In this document: one piece after another, positions 56,453 through 64,000 of the stretch
Layout: each line of letters starts with the position of its first letter
Numbering within the stretch: the stretch's first letter is position 1
Source: Cherax quadricarinatus
Lineage: Eukaryota > Arthropoda > Malacostraca > Decapoda > Parastacidae
Direction of reading: 5' to 3'
Length of the DNA: 64,000 nt
NCBI RefSeq assembly: GCF_038502225.1
Contig: NC_091372.1
Coordinates: 7,118,257-7,182,256 of the forward strand
Program-made: the position numbers and the translations under genes
The notes under the pieces: model-generated
Databases searched by the model: none
What the model saw: only the letters and a program-made list of their open reading frames with translations
What the model was told of the DNA's origin: nothing

Positions 56453-57600
56453 GGTAACATCAGAAACTGTTTTCGTGAGCATGTCTGTGATCTTTCTGCA
56501 GCTTCCTATATCTTTCTTTTTCTGTTCTTCTTGAATTTTCTTCTTTCTTTTCTGTGACCCACTCGCATAAGAACGTCCAACATCACGTTCACGAGATGCC
56601 ATAATGAGGATGTATCACTGTCTGTAATCATGCAAATACAAATTTTTCATTATCAATTATTATTAATTTTTTAATTATTATTAATTTTTTTTTCTGTCAA
56701 TTGGGGGGATATGGCCCTTGTAGCCCCCTTTCCTCTGGCTGCGCATCTAAAAATTCAAAACGTTACCAGAAAGGAGTCATATACAGAACTTTTACCATAG
56801 ATTAGGTTAGTGATTTGGGCTACGAGTATTTTACTAATTCATCCTCCTTGATCTCCAATTTACTTAAACAGAAATCATACTGAGTCCAAGAACAATGCAG
56901 AATGGTATTTATATTACCATTTTCATAACTAAACTAATCATTATGTTTTGCATGATATATGGCCTACCACCATAGATAAGGACATGAGAATTAAAGAATG
57001 CAGGGACAATTTTCAGTTTCACCCAACCAACAATTTTCTGATGTGGCTTATGTGTTTCTGGGGAAATATGTAGTAAATTAATTGATGTTCTACATCACTT
57101 CCGTCGCAACTTGAAAACTAAGCATTTGCGACGGAAGTGATGTAGAACATCAATCAATTGAGATCTGTTATTGAAATGATAAAGACTTAAAGACAGGACA
57201 AAGTGCTTTTAAAACCTACAAACGGAAGTCAGTTTGCATTTTTAGGTTTTTCTTTATAGTATTTTTACCAAAAATGCGTCTTTACTGGTCAACCCTATCA
57301 GGTACCTCCCTTAACATTTAGAGGCGAAAACAAACATTTATCCATACACATGAGTGTCTATCAACAACACTTCAGTTAATTTGTCACAGTACAAGTCTAG
57401 ATAACGTGTAATTACTACAGAAAATTGGAGAGGAATCTCCCATACTCACCCATTAGCGGGAAAACACAGCTGTTCTGATGTAAACAAAGGCGTGTTGAGT
57501 GTTGCACCATGTGCGCAGTCTTGGATGAGCCCCTGAACCCCTTGGACTGCGGGGCCCCTAAATGCGTGGGGCCCTAGGCAAATGCCTCTGCCTATGCGGT
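56453..57600. other. hAT 5' region and right end, including an inverted repeat
   Basis: Beyond the transposase start (56602) there is about 1 kb of non-coding sequence. An inverted repeat lies at 57081-57163 (tagtaaattaattgatgttc region; cacttccgtcgcaactt and its inverse gcgacggaagtgatgtag). The right end carries gccccta/ggggccc GC blocks mirrored at 51640-51665. Confidence 0.6.
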
Positions 57601-58383
57601 AATCCGGCCCTAGGTGTCTGGTGTTGGTGACACTGCGTGTTGTTGAAATCGTAGCAGTTGCTGATGATGGGGCAGGGGGGGGGGTCGCAGGTGTTGGTTA
57701 CAACTCACCGGTTCGTTCTTCACAGTATAGCCGTGAGTATTCTATCCCGATGACAGGAAAGCAGGTTCTTTACCGCTGCAATGATGAGGGGTTACATCCT
57801 GCAATTTCATACAGGTGCACAGGTAATTAAATCCAAAAAGGGGAAGTCTCAGGACGTTAGTCCATCTCCATCAATTCTACTCGTTGATTGGCAGGTGACC
57901 CCCTCTGTCATCCAAGCTGGAAAGATAGACAGGTTACCCACTGCTTAAGAAATCATTCTCCATGATAAGTACAATACCTAAAAGATGTGGTGATTATTAC
58001 AACAGTCAACTTAGAGCAAGACTGAAAGGACTAAGTTTATTATTGGTCAAAAGTGAAGCTTTCAACCAATAAATCCACTAGAATACAAGGCAGGCATGTA
58101 CTTACAGTAGTGCTGGGAGCTGTGAGTCTAGTGATTACTCTTTGGACAGGAGCCCCACACGTCACCTTTCGGGGGGGGGGGGAAGGAGGGGAAGGGATAG
58201 CGGGAACTAGACTGACCCTACCTTAACAAGCAGCCGGCAATCAAACTATCACTTTCGGGGTGGGGGAAAAAAGGCGGGAATAGTGGGAGCTTGACTTACC
58301 CTACCTTAACAAGTAGCCGGCAATGAAACTATTGTTACTATATACTCCCTCGCTACTCCTATCTATTGAACTTTTCCCTCACA

Positions 58384-58388
58384 ATCAA
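58384..58388. other. Target-site duplication (ATCAA), right
   Basis: Second copy of ATCAA after the 5' LTR end CCTCACA; the partner is at 43981-43985. Confidence 0.9.
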
Positions 58389-58423
58389 GGGAATTGGATC
58401 TGTGCTCCACTTCCCTAAATTAA

Positions 58424-58424
58424 C

Positions 58425-58470
<46 letters not shown>
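58424..58470. repeat. (AAT)n microsatellite
   Basis: Fifteen or so AAT triplets between the LTR element and a LINE-A piece. Confidence 0.9.
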
Positions 58471-58472
<2 letters not shown>

Positions 58473-58982
58473 TCTCTTTTTTAGTAAATGTCTACAGGAG
58501 AAGGGGTTATTAGCCCATTGCTCCCGGGATTTTAGTCGCCTCATACGACACGCATGGCTTACGGAGGAAAGATTCTTTTCCACTTCCCCATGGACAATAG
58601 AAGAAATAAAGAAGAACAAGAGCTATGTAGAAAAAGGAGAAAAACCTAGATGTATGTATATATATATGCATGTGCATGTCTGTGAAATGTGACCAAAGTG
58701 TAAGTTGGAGTAGCAAGATATCCCTGTTATCTAGCGTGTTTATGAGACAGAAAAAGACACCAGCAATCCTACCATCATGCAAAACAGTTACAGGTTTCTG
58801 TTTCACAGTCATCTGGCAGGACGGTAGTACTTCCCTGGGTGGTTGCTGTCTACCAACCTACTACCTCAATGTGTAGTGTAAAGCACCCTTCTGGCAAGAC
58901 AGTGATGGAGTGAATGATGGTGAAAGTTTTTCTTTTTCGGGCCACCCTGCCTTGGTGGGAATCGGCCAGTGTGATAATAAAA
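58471..58982 (+). mobile_element. LINE-A-derived insertion with inverted 5' part
   Basis: 58471-58868 is LINE-A 5' UTR in inverse orientation (same plus-strand reading as 14130-14530, ending ctaccaacctactacc). It joins at 58869 to a forward 3' tail (tgtagtgtaaagcacccttc ... cggccagtgtgataata) and an A-run. An inverted 5' end placed next to a forward 3' tail is the twin-priming signature. Confidence 0.75.
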
Positions 58983-58995
58983 AAAAAAAATAATA

Positions 58996-59733
58996 ATAAT
59001 ATTATTATTATTTTTTATTATCACACCGGCCGATTCCCACCAAGGCAGGGTGGCCCGAAAAAGAAAAACTTTCACCATCATTCACTCCATCACTGTCTTG
59101 CCAGAAGGGTGCTTTACACTACAGTTTTTAAACTGCAACATTAACACCCCTCCTTCAGAGTGCAGGCACTGTACTTCCCATCTCCAGGACTCAAGTCCGG
59201 CCTGCCGGTTTCCCTGAATCCCTTCATAAATGTTACTTTGCTCACACTCCAACAGCACGTCAAGTATTAAAAACCATTTGTCTCCATTCACTCCTATCAA
59301 ACACGCTCAAGCATGCCTGCTGGAAGTCCAAGCCCCTCGCACACAAAACCTCCTTTACCCCCTCCCTCCAACCCTTCCTAGGCCGACCCCTACCCCGCCT
59401 TCCTTCCACTACAGACTGATACACTCTTGAAGTCATTCTGTTTCGCTCCATTCTCTCTACATGTCCGAACCACCTCAACAACCCTTCCTCAGCCCTCTGG
59501 ACAACAGTTTTGGTAATCCCGCACCTCCTCCTAACTTCCAAACTACGAATTCTCTGCATTATATTCACACCACACATTGCCCTCAGACATGACATCTCCA
59601 CTGCCTCCAGCCTTCTCCTCGCTGCAACATTCATCACCCACGCTTCACACCCATATAAGAGCGTTGGTAAAACTATACTCTCATACATTCCCCTCTTTGC
59701 CTCCAAGGACAAAGTTCTTTGTCTCCACAGACA
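58996..59733 (-). pseudogene. LINE-A 3' part (last 150 codons and 3' UTR)
   Basis: Minus-strand [45 protein letters not shown] and the [12 protein letters not shown] end, stop at 59260, 3' UTR to 58996. Frame intact over 59712-59260. It stands tail-to-tail with the preceding forward copy across an A/T-rich centre. Its 5' end at 59733 abuts LINE-E at an 'acaatagagggaga' repeat. Confidence 0.85.
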
Positions 59734-59739
59734 ATAGAG

Positions 59740-62700
59740 GGAGATTGGATCACAATAGAGGGAGACTTCTTTGGGACGAAATTGTTAGGGCATCTGGACA
59801 CACTAACGTAGTGATAGTAGGGGATTTTAACTTTAGTCGAATTGACTGGACTTCTTTGACCGGTAATCTGGAGTCCAGTGATTTTATGGAAACAGTTCAG
59901 GACTGTTTTCTGAAGCAGTTTGTAACAGAGCCTACCAGGGGTAATAATTTGCTCAACCTAGTCTTGTCAAATAAGGAAACGCTCGTAAATAATCCGGAGA
60001 TCACTGAAGAGCTTGGTGCAAGTGATCACAAATCCATCACTTTTAGCATTAACTGGGAATACAAGAATAATGATAAGGTAAAAATCCCTGATTTTTGTTC
60101 TGCCGATTATAGTGGACTTAGGGATCACCTGTCGATTGGGGTTATCTAGCTAATGATTTTATTGATGATGATTATACTTATGATTAAGAAGGGATCTGCT
60201 TTTGTGATTTCTTTTTAATAATGTACACCGTGCTCAGAGTACTTATATACATTCCCCAGAAAGAAATTAGGTCTAATAATAATGATCTTCTTATTCTTTT
60301 TAGTAATCTTTACAGGAAAAGGGGTTACTAGCCCATTGTTCCCAGCATTTTAGTTGACTTTTACAACACGCATGGCTTACGGAGGAAAGATTCTTATTCC
60401 ACTTCCCCATGGATATAAAAGGAAAAGTAATAAGACCAAGAACTATTAAGATAAAATCAAAGAAAACTCAGAGGAGTGTGTATAAATGTGTACATGTATG
60501 TGTAGTGTGACCTAAGTGTAAGCAGAAGTAGCAAGACATACCTGTAATCTTGCATATTTAAGAGACAGACAAAAGACATCAGCAATCCTACCATCATGTA
60601 AAACAATCACAGGCTTTCGTTTTACACTAACTTGGCAGGACGGTAGTACCTCCCTGGGTGGTTGCTGTCTGCCAACCTACTACCTATAATTATTTTCATA
60701 TAGTCGGACTTGAGTCCTGGAAATGGGAAGTACAATGCCTGCACTTTAAAGGAGGGGTTTGGGATATTGGCAGTTTGGAGGGATATGTTGTGTATCTTTA
60801 TATGTGTATGCTTCTAAACTGTTGTATTCTGTGCACCTCTGCATAAACAGAGATAATGTGCGAGTGTGGTGAAAGTGTTGAATGATGATGAAAGTATTTT
60901 CTTTTTGGGGATTTTCTTTCTTTTTTGGGTCACCCTGCCTCTGTGGGAGACGGTCGACTTGTCGAAAAAAAAAAAAAATAATGATCCCAAATGGGTTAAC
61001 ATGAGGCTAAAGCATCTAATAGGGGAGAAAAGGGGAATTTATAGGCGCATCAGAAGAGTCCAGATTAACCTCACTGACCAATATGTTCAGCTTAAAAGAG
61101 AAGTAAAAAAGGGGATTAGAAAGGTTAAACGTGACTATGAAATTAGAGTTGCTAATGAATCAAAGATCATTCCAAAGGGGCTCTTTCAAGTGTATAGGAC
61201 AAAGGTGAAGGACCTCTGAAAATTGGGAATGGACAGCTGATGGATAACGAACCGGAAATATGTTCCTTATTTAATGACTTGTTTTGTCAGTTTTTACACA
61301 GGAAGACAGGAAGGATTCAAGAAATTAATAATTATTCAGTTTCTGATGAATTCAGATTAACTAATATTACTGTTATGAGGGACATGGTGATCAAACAGAT
61401 ATACAGACTGAAGCAAAATAAGTGCCCGGGGCCCGACAAGTTGTTTTCCAGGGTGCTTAAGGAACGCAAGATGGAACTTAGTCAGCCATTAACAAGTGTG
61501 TTTAATGCATCCATCCTTACTGGTGTTGTGCCAGAGTTGTGGAAGATGGCTAAGGTGGTTCCTATATTCAAATCAGGGGATAAGTCCATTCCTTCAAATT
61601 ACCGTCCAATAAGCCTGACATCTATAGTGGGCAAGTTATTAGAATCAGTTATAGCTGACATTATTAGAAGTCACCTTAAAGAGCATAATTTGATTAATGA
61701 ATCTCAGCATGGATTTAAGAGAGGTCGTTCCTGCCTGACAAATTTACTGATGTTCTTCAATAGAACATTTGAGGCAGTAGACAGTGATAAAGAATATGAT
61801 ATCGTTTATTTGGATTTTAGTAAAGCCTTCGATAGAGTACCTCACAAGAGGCTCTTAAGAAAAGTGGCAGCTCATGGTATAGGAGGTAAAGTTCTAGCAT
61901 GGATAGAGGCATGGCTTACCAATAGAAAGCAGAGTTTTTCCATTAATGGGGTCAAATCTGAATGGGGATTAGTCACTAGTGGTGTTCCACAAGGATCAGT
62001 TTTAGGCGCTCTCTTGTTCATAATTTACATTAATGACCTTGATGAAGGGATTACGAGTGATATGAGCAAATTTGCTGACGATACAAAGATAGGCCGTATG
62101 ATTCATTCTGAGGAGGATAGCAAGGAACTCCAGGAGGATTTGGACAAAATGTCTTGGTCTGAAAAAAAGCAGATGAAGTTCAGTGTGGATAAGTGTAAGG
62201 TACTAGTCCTTGGTTATGAAAATAACCCTTGAAGCTATAAACTAGGTGAAGTAGAGCTTGATCATACAGAATGTGTAAAAGACTTCAGAGTCATGGTAAG
62301 CAGAAATCTAAAGCCAAGACAGCAGTGCCTAAGTGTGCACAACAAGGTTAACAGATTACTAGGATTTATCTCAAGAAGTATAAGTAACAGAAGTCCAAAA
62401 GTTATTTTACAACTCTATACATCACTAGTGAGGCCTCATTTAGATTATGCCACTCAGTTTTGGTCTCCTCACTACAGGATGGATATAGACTCATTGAAGA
62501 ACATACAGAGAAGAATGACTAAAATGATTTACTGTGTAAGGAATCTCCCATATGAAGATAGACTTAAAGCCTTAAATCTCCACTCTCTGGAGAGATGCAG
62601 AATGAGGGGAGATCATTGAAGTGTATAAGTGGATGACGGGCATAAACAAAGGAGTATTAATAAAGTACTGAGGGTGTCGAACCAGGTAAGAACCAGAAAT

Positions 62701-62985
62701 AATGGATTTAAGTTGGATAAATTTAGGTTTAGAAAGGACATAGTTAAGTACTGGTTTTCTAACAGAGTTGTGGATGCGTGGAACAATCTTCCCAGTAGGG
62801 TGATCGAGGCTAGGACCTTGGGTTGCTTTAAAAAGAGATTGGACAAATATATGAGTGGGAGGGGCTGGGTTTGATTGGTGTCATTGGGTACAGGAGTAAC
62901 TTCTTGGGTGACTTTGGATAGAGGTCGTTTTGATAAAGACTTTTGGACTTCTGTTACTTATATGTACTTCTTGAGATAAATCCTA
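59740..62985 (+). pseudogene. LINE-E (CR1-like) EN C-terminus, RT and C-terminus
   Basis: 59760-60280: EN C-terminal half (TNVVIVGDFNFSRIDWTSLT, FVTEPTRGNNLLNLVLSN, LGASDHKSITFSI). After an insert (60288-60975) a linker follows (LKREVKKGIRKVKRDYE). RT is at 61240-62232: KQNKCPGPDKLFSRVLKE, NYRPISLTSIVGKLLESV, ESQHGFKRGRSCLTNLLMFF, YDIVYLDFSKAFDRVPHKRL (Asp of motif A), TSGVPQGSVLGALLFIIYIN, KFADDTKIGRM (active site intact). A TGA at 62230 ends the first frame. KVNRLLGFISRSISNRSPKV and the C-terminus WFSNRVVDAWNNLPSRVIEA follow to 62874. About three breaks; 5'-truncated. Confidence 0.88.
60288..60975 (+). mobile_element. LINE-A-derived insertion with inverted 5' part and clear target duplication
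   Basis: A 10-bp duplication AATAATGATC lies at 60278-60287 and 60976-60985, with a poly-A tail just before the right copy. 60288-60700 is LINE-A-type 5' UTR inverted (aggaaaaggggttactagcc, ccatggatataaaaggaaaa). The forward 3' part begins near 60703 (cggacttgagtcctggaaat) and ends gacttgtcgaaaaaaa. It sits within LINE-E, whose frame continues on both sides. Confidence 0.85.
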
Positions 62986-63083
62986 GTAATCTGTTAGCCT
63001 TGTTGTGCATACTTAGGCACTGCTGCCTTGGCTTTAGATTTGTACTTACCATGACTCCCAAGTCTTTTTCACATTCTATATGA
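62985..63083 (-). mobile_element. LINE-E-type RT fragment
   Basis: On the minus strand the sequence reads like CEKDLGVMVS and a KANRLLGFIS-type block, matching 62270-62380 of LINE-E. It is 99 bp long and ends at the TTAA of the piggyBac element. Confidence 0.6.
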
Positions 63084-63276
63084 TTAACCCTTTGAGGGTT
63101 TTGGTCGTACTAGTACGTCTTACGCGTAGGGGTTTTTGACGTACTAGTACGCATAAATTCTAGCGGCCTCAAATCTCGCAGGAAAAGGCTGATAAGCCTA
63201 GATGTGAGAGAATGGGTCTGTGTGGTGGGTGTGCGCAGTAGGAAAAAAATCTGGGACCCAGTGGTGCATTGTGGGA

Positions 63277-63640
63277 ATGCCATCATAGTACACAATTTCC
63301 ACCGTGCCCTGCAGTAAGAAGTTCCTCACTCCTCGGCGAATTGGGACACTTTTGTTCCCCAGTGACAGTTCTAATACAGATGGAAGTGACAGTGAAGATG
63401 AGTTTCAAGGTTCTGGTGAGGTTTTGACTGAAACTAATGACCATAATATGGGTAATAGTGAGGAAAACCCAGACAACCCACAGCCTTCCACCTCTGGTGC
63501 TGGGCCGTCGTTCAGTTGTACCAGAATCAAAGAGGAAACTCCTATTTTCCAAAATCCCAGACTCAGATGTGAGCATTGGTGATGATAATGATAGTGATTA
63601 TGAACTACAAGCTCTTCAAACTTGTTCCAAGAATGGAGGA
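63277..63640 (+). pseudogene. piggyBac transposase N-terminus, broken
   Basis: The ATG at 63277 is in frame with KKFLTPRRIGTLLFPSDSSN and GSDSEDEFQGSGE but meets a TAG at 63286. The acidic Ser/Asp-rich N-terminus is typical of piggyBac transposases. Around 63510 the likely frame shifts to VVPESKRKLLFSKIPDSDVS and IGDDNDSDYELQALQT. A GGA repeat then replaces or precedes the catalytic part, which is not in the window. Confidence 0.65.
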
Positions 63641-63830
63641 GGAGGAGGAGGCAGAGGAGGAGGAGGCAGAGGAGGAGGAGGCAAGAGGAGGAGGAGGCAA
63701 GAGGAGGAGGAGGCAGAGGAGGAGGAGGAGGAGGAAGAAGAAGAGGAGGAGGAGGAGGAAGAAGAGGAGGAGGAGGAGGAGGAGGAGGAGGAGGAAGAGG
63801 AGGAGGAGGAGGAGGAGGAAGAAGAAGAAT
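63640..63830. repeat. (GGA)n microsatellite in the transposase acidic region
   Basis: About 190 bp of GGA/GAA/GGC triplets, open in all three plus-strand frames. Probably an expansion of an acidic-tract codon run. Confidence 0.95.
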
Positions 63831-63839
63831 ACATAATGA

Positions 63840-63940
63840 TAACAATAATACATAATAATAATAATACATAATAATAATAATACATAATAATAATACATAA
63901 TAATAATAATAGGTAATAATAATAATATGTAATAATAAAT
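63840..63940. repeat. (AAT)n/(ACAATA)n microsatellite
   Basis: Ataataataatacataataa units following the GGA array. Confidence 0.85.
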
Positions 63941-64000
63941 GTTCACCCATGACAGTAACAAGATAAGGGGAGATAACATCTGATAAGTGCTGACGTTTGA

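Larger units (their letters stand above)
52068..56602 (-). pseudogene. hAT transposase (ZMYM1-like), split by two transposons
   Basis: Coding blocks are 56602-56451, 55458-54296 and 53215-52068. The start is MASRERDVGRSYASGSQKRK. A TTF-type zinc finger follows (VYCSACKLFSTKENTFTQGF, with the HENSTTHR His region). The catalytic part has KYFAISVDSTPDISHTDQL (first Asp), GQSYDNASNMLGKYNGLQAR and CSAHSLN directly at the MITE. A helical insertion (KRKRNFEEPDNEI) and the C-terminal dimerisation domain (LPATNCEGERSFSVLKRVKN) follow, ending KSRKKFI. A one-base shift in the T run at 52362-52367 and weak similarity between 54930 and 54750 are further damage. Both insertion sites preserve frame on either side. 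Confidence 0.88.
51611..57612 (-). mobile_element. hAT transposon (6.0 kb) inside the 5' LTR
   Basis: The ends CAGGGCCGGATTA and the inverse TAGGGCCGGATTA match in 12 of 13 bases. The 8-bp duplication GGTGTCTG (51603-51610 and 57613-57620) is perfect, which is diagnostic for hAT. It encodes a ZMYM1-like hAT transposase on the minus strand. A piggyBac-type MITE (53217-54291) and a Tigger derivative (55461-56448) are nested inside. Confidence 0.93.
43986..58383 (-). mobile_element. Gmr1-like Ty3/gypsy LTR retrotransposon with nested insertions
   Basis: About 1-kb LTRs lie at 43986-44990 (3') and 51371-58383 (5', enlarged by a hAT element), both with TG...CA ends and the ATCAA duplication outside. 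Internal order on the minus strand is PBS, Gag, protease, integrase, RT, RNase H, PPT. Integrase before RT is the copia order, but the RT and the GPY/F-type integrase tail read as Ty3/gypsy, as in Gmr1-like elements. No envelope gene is present. Four DNA transposons lie inside. The element is defective and lies antisense in the JAK intron. Confidence 0.88.
51371..58383 (-). repeat. 5' LTR, interrupted by a hAT element
   Basis: LTR pieces are 51371-51610 and 57613-58383. Joined without one copy of GGTGTCTG they match 43986-44990 in order and length. Differences include small changes in G runs and a six-base difference near 58337 compared with 44937-44945. Confidence 0.9.
63088..64000 (+). mobile_element. 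piggyBac element, left part, runs off the window
   Basis: CCCTTTGAGGG at 63088 is preceded by TTAA (63084-63087). The next 200 bp parallel the left ends of the family-1 MITEs: a gtactagtacg palindrome in the place of their cgtatatatacg, then cataaattctagcggcctca and gagaatgggtctgtgtggt. A transposase N-terminus follows. It is therefore the probable source family of those MITEs. The right end is outside the window. Confidence 0.8.

Noticed and set aside
43986..58383. An envelope gene that would make the LTR element an errantivirus-like unit
   Set aside because: RNase H ends at 45082 and the PPT and LTR follow within about 90 bp, leaving no room for another gene.

Overview
The window is repeat-dominated arthropod nuclear DNA, most likely from a decapod crustacean and probably a crayfish. 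This rests on my recollection of the LINE and SINE families seen here, so the species is an inference. There is no operon structure, and introns are kilobases long. I can support only two host genes. TEX264 (minus strand, four coding exons between 19840 and 7182) encodes an ER-membrane autophagy receptor homologue. A JAK-type tyrosine kinase begins on the plus strand with its first coding exon at 42694-43013 and presumably continues beyond the window. Nearly everything else is mobile DNA or tandem repeat.

Layout. 1-7.2 kb: piggyBac-type MITEs, LINE fragments, a foldback element with tRNA-like ends (1136-1602) and a 1.7-kb T-poor minisatellite. 7.2-19.8 kb: TEX264; its 10.2-kb first intron holds a nearly complete EN-RT LINE (family A) inserted into a CR1-like LINE (family B), plus a Penelope-like element with inverted ends. 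20-24.2 kb: LINE-C, Penelope and SINE fragments and a 22-23-bp minisatellite. 24.2-27.1 kb: a 64-unit, 45-bp satellite-like array. 27-33.7 kb: SINE and LINE ends, microsatellites and a Tigger derivative. 33.7-42.6 kb: nests of MITE, LINE and Tigger. 42.7-43.0 kb: JAK exon. 43.99-58.38 kb: one LTR retrotransposon bounded by a 5-bp duplication, carrying four nested DNA transposons. 58.4-63.1 kb: LINE-A and LINE-E copies. 63.1 kb to the end: the left part of a piggyBac element that looks like the parent of the MITEs.

The most unusual item is the LTR retrotransposon. Its integrase lies upstream of reverse transcriptase, the Ty1/copia order, while the domains read as Ty3/gypsy. That matches the Gmr1-like group. 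It is inactive: it has an interrupted polyprotein, two nonsense codons in RT and an altered RT active-site motif. The nested insertions keep clean target duplications (ATCAA, GGTGTCTG, TTAA, TA), so their relative order can be read directly.

LINE families are labelled A to E only for use here; clade names are tentative because no phylogeny could be run.
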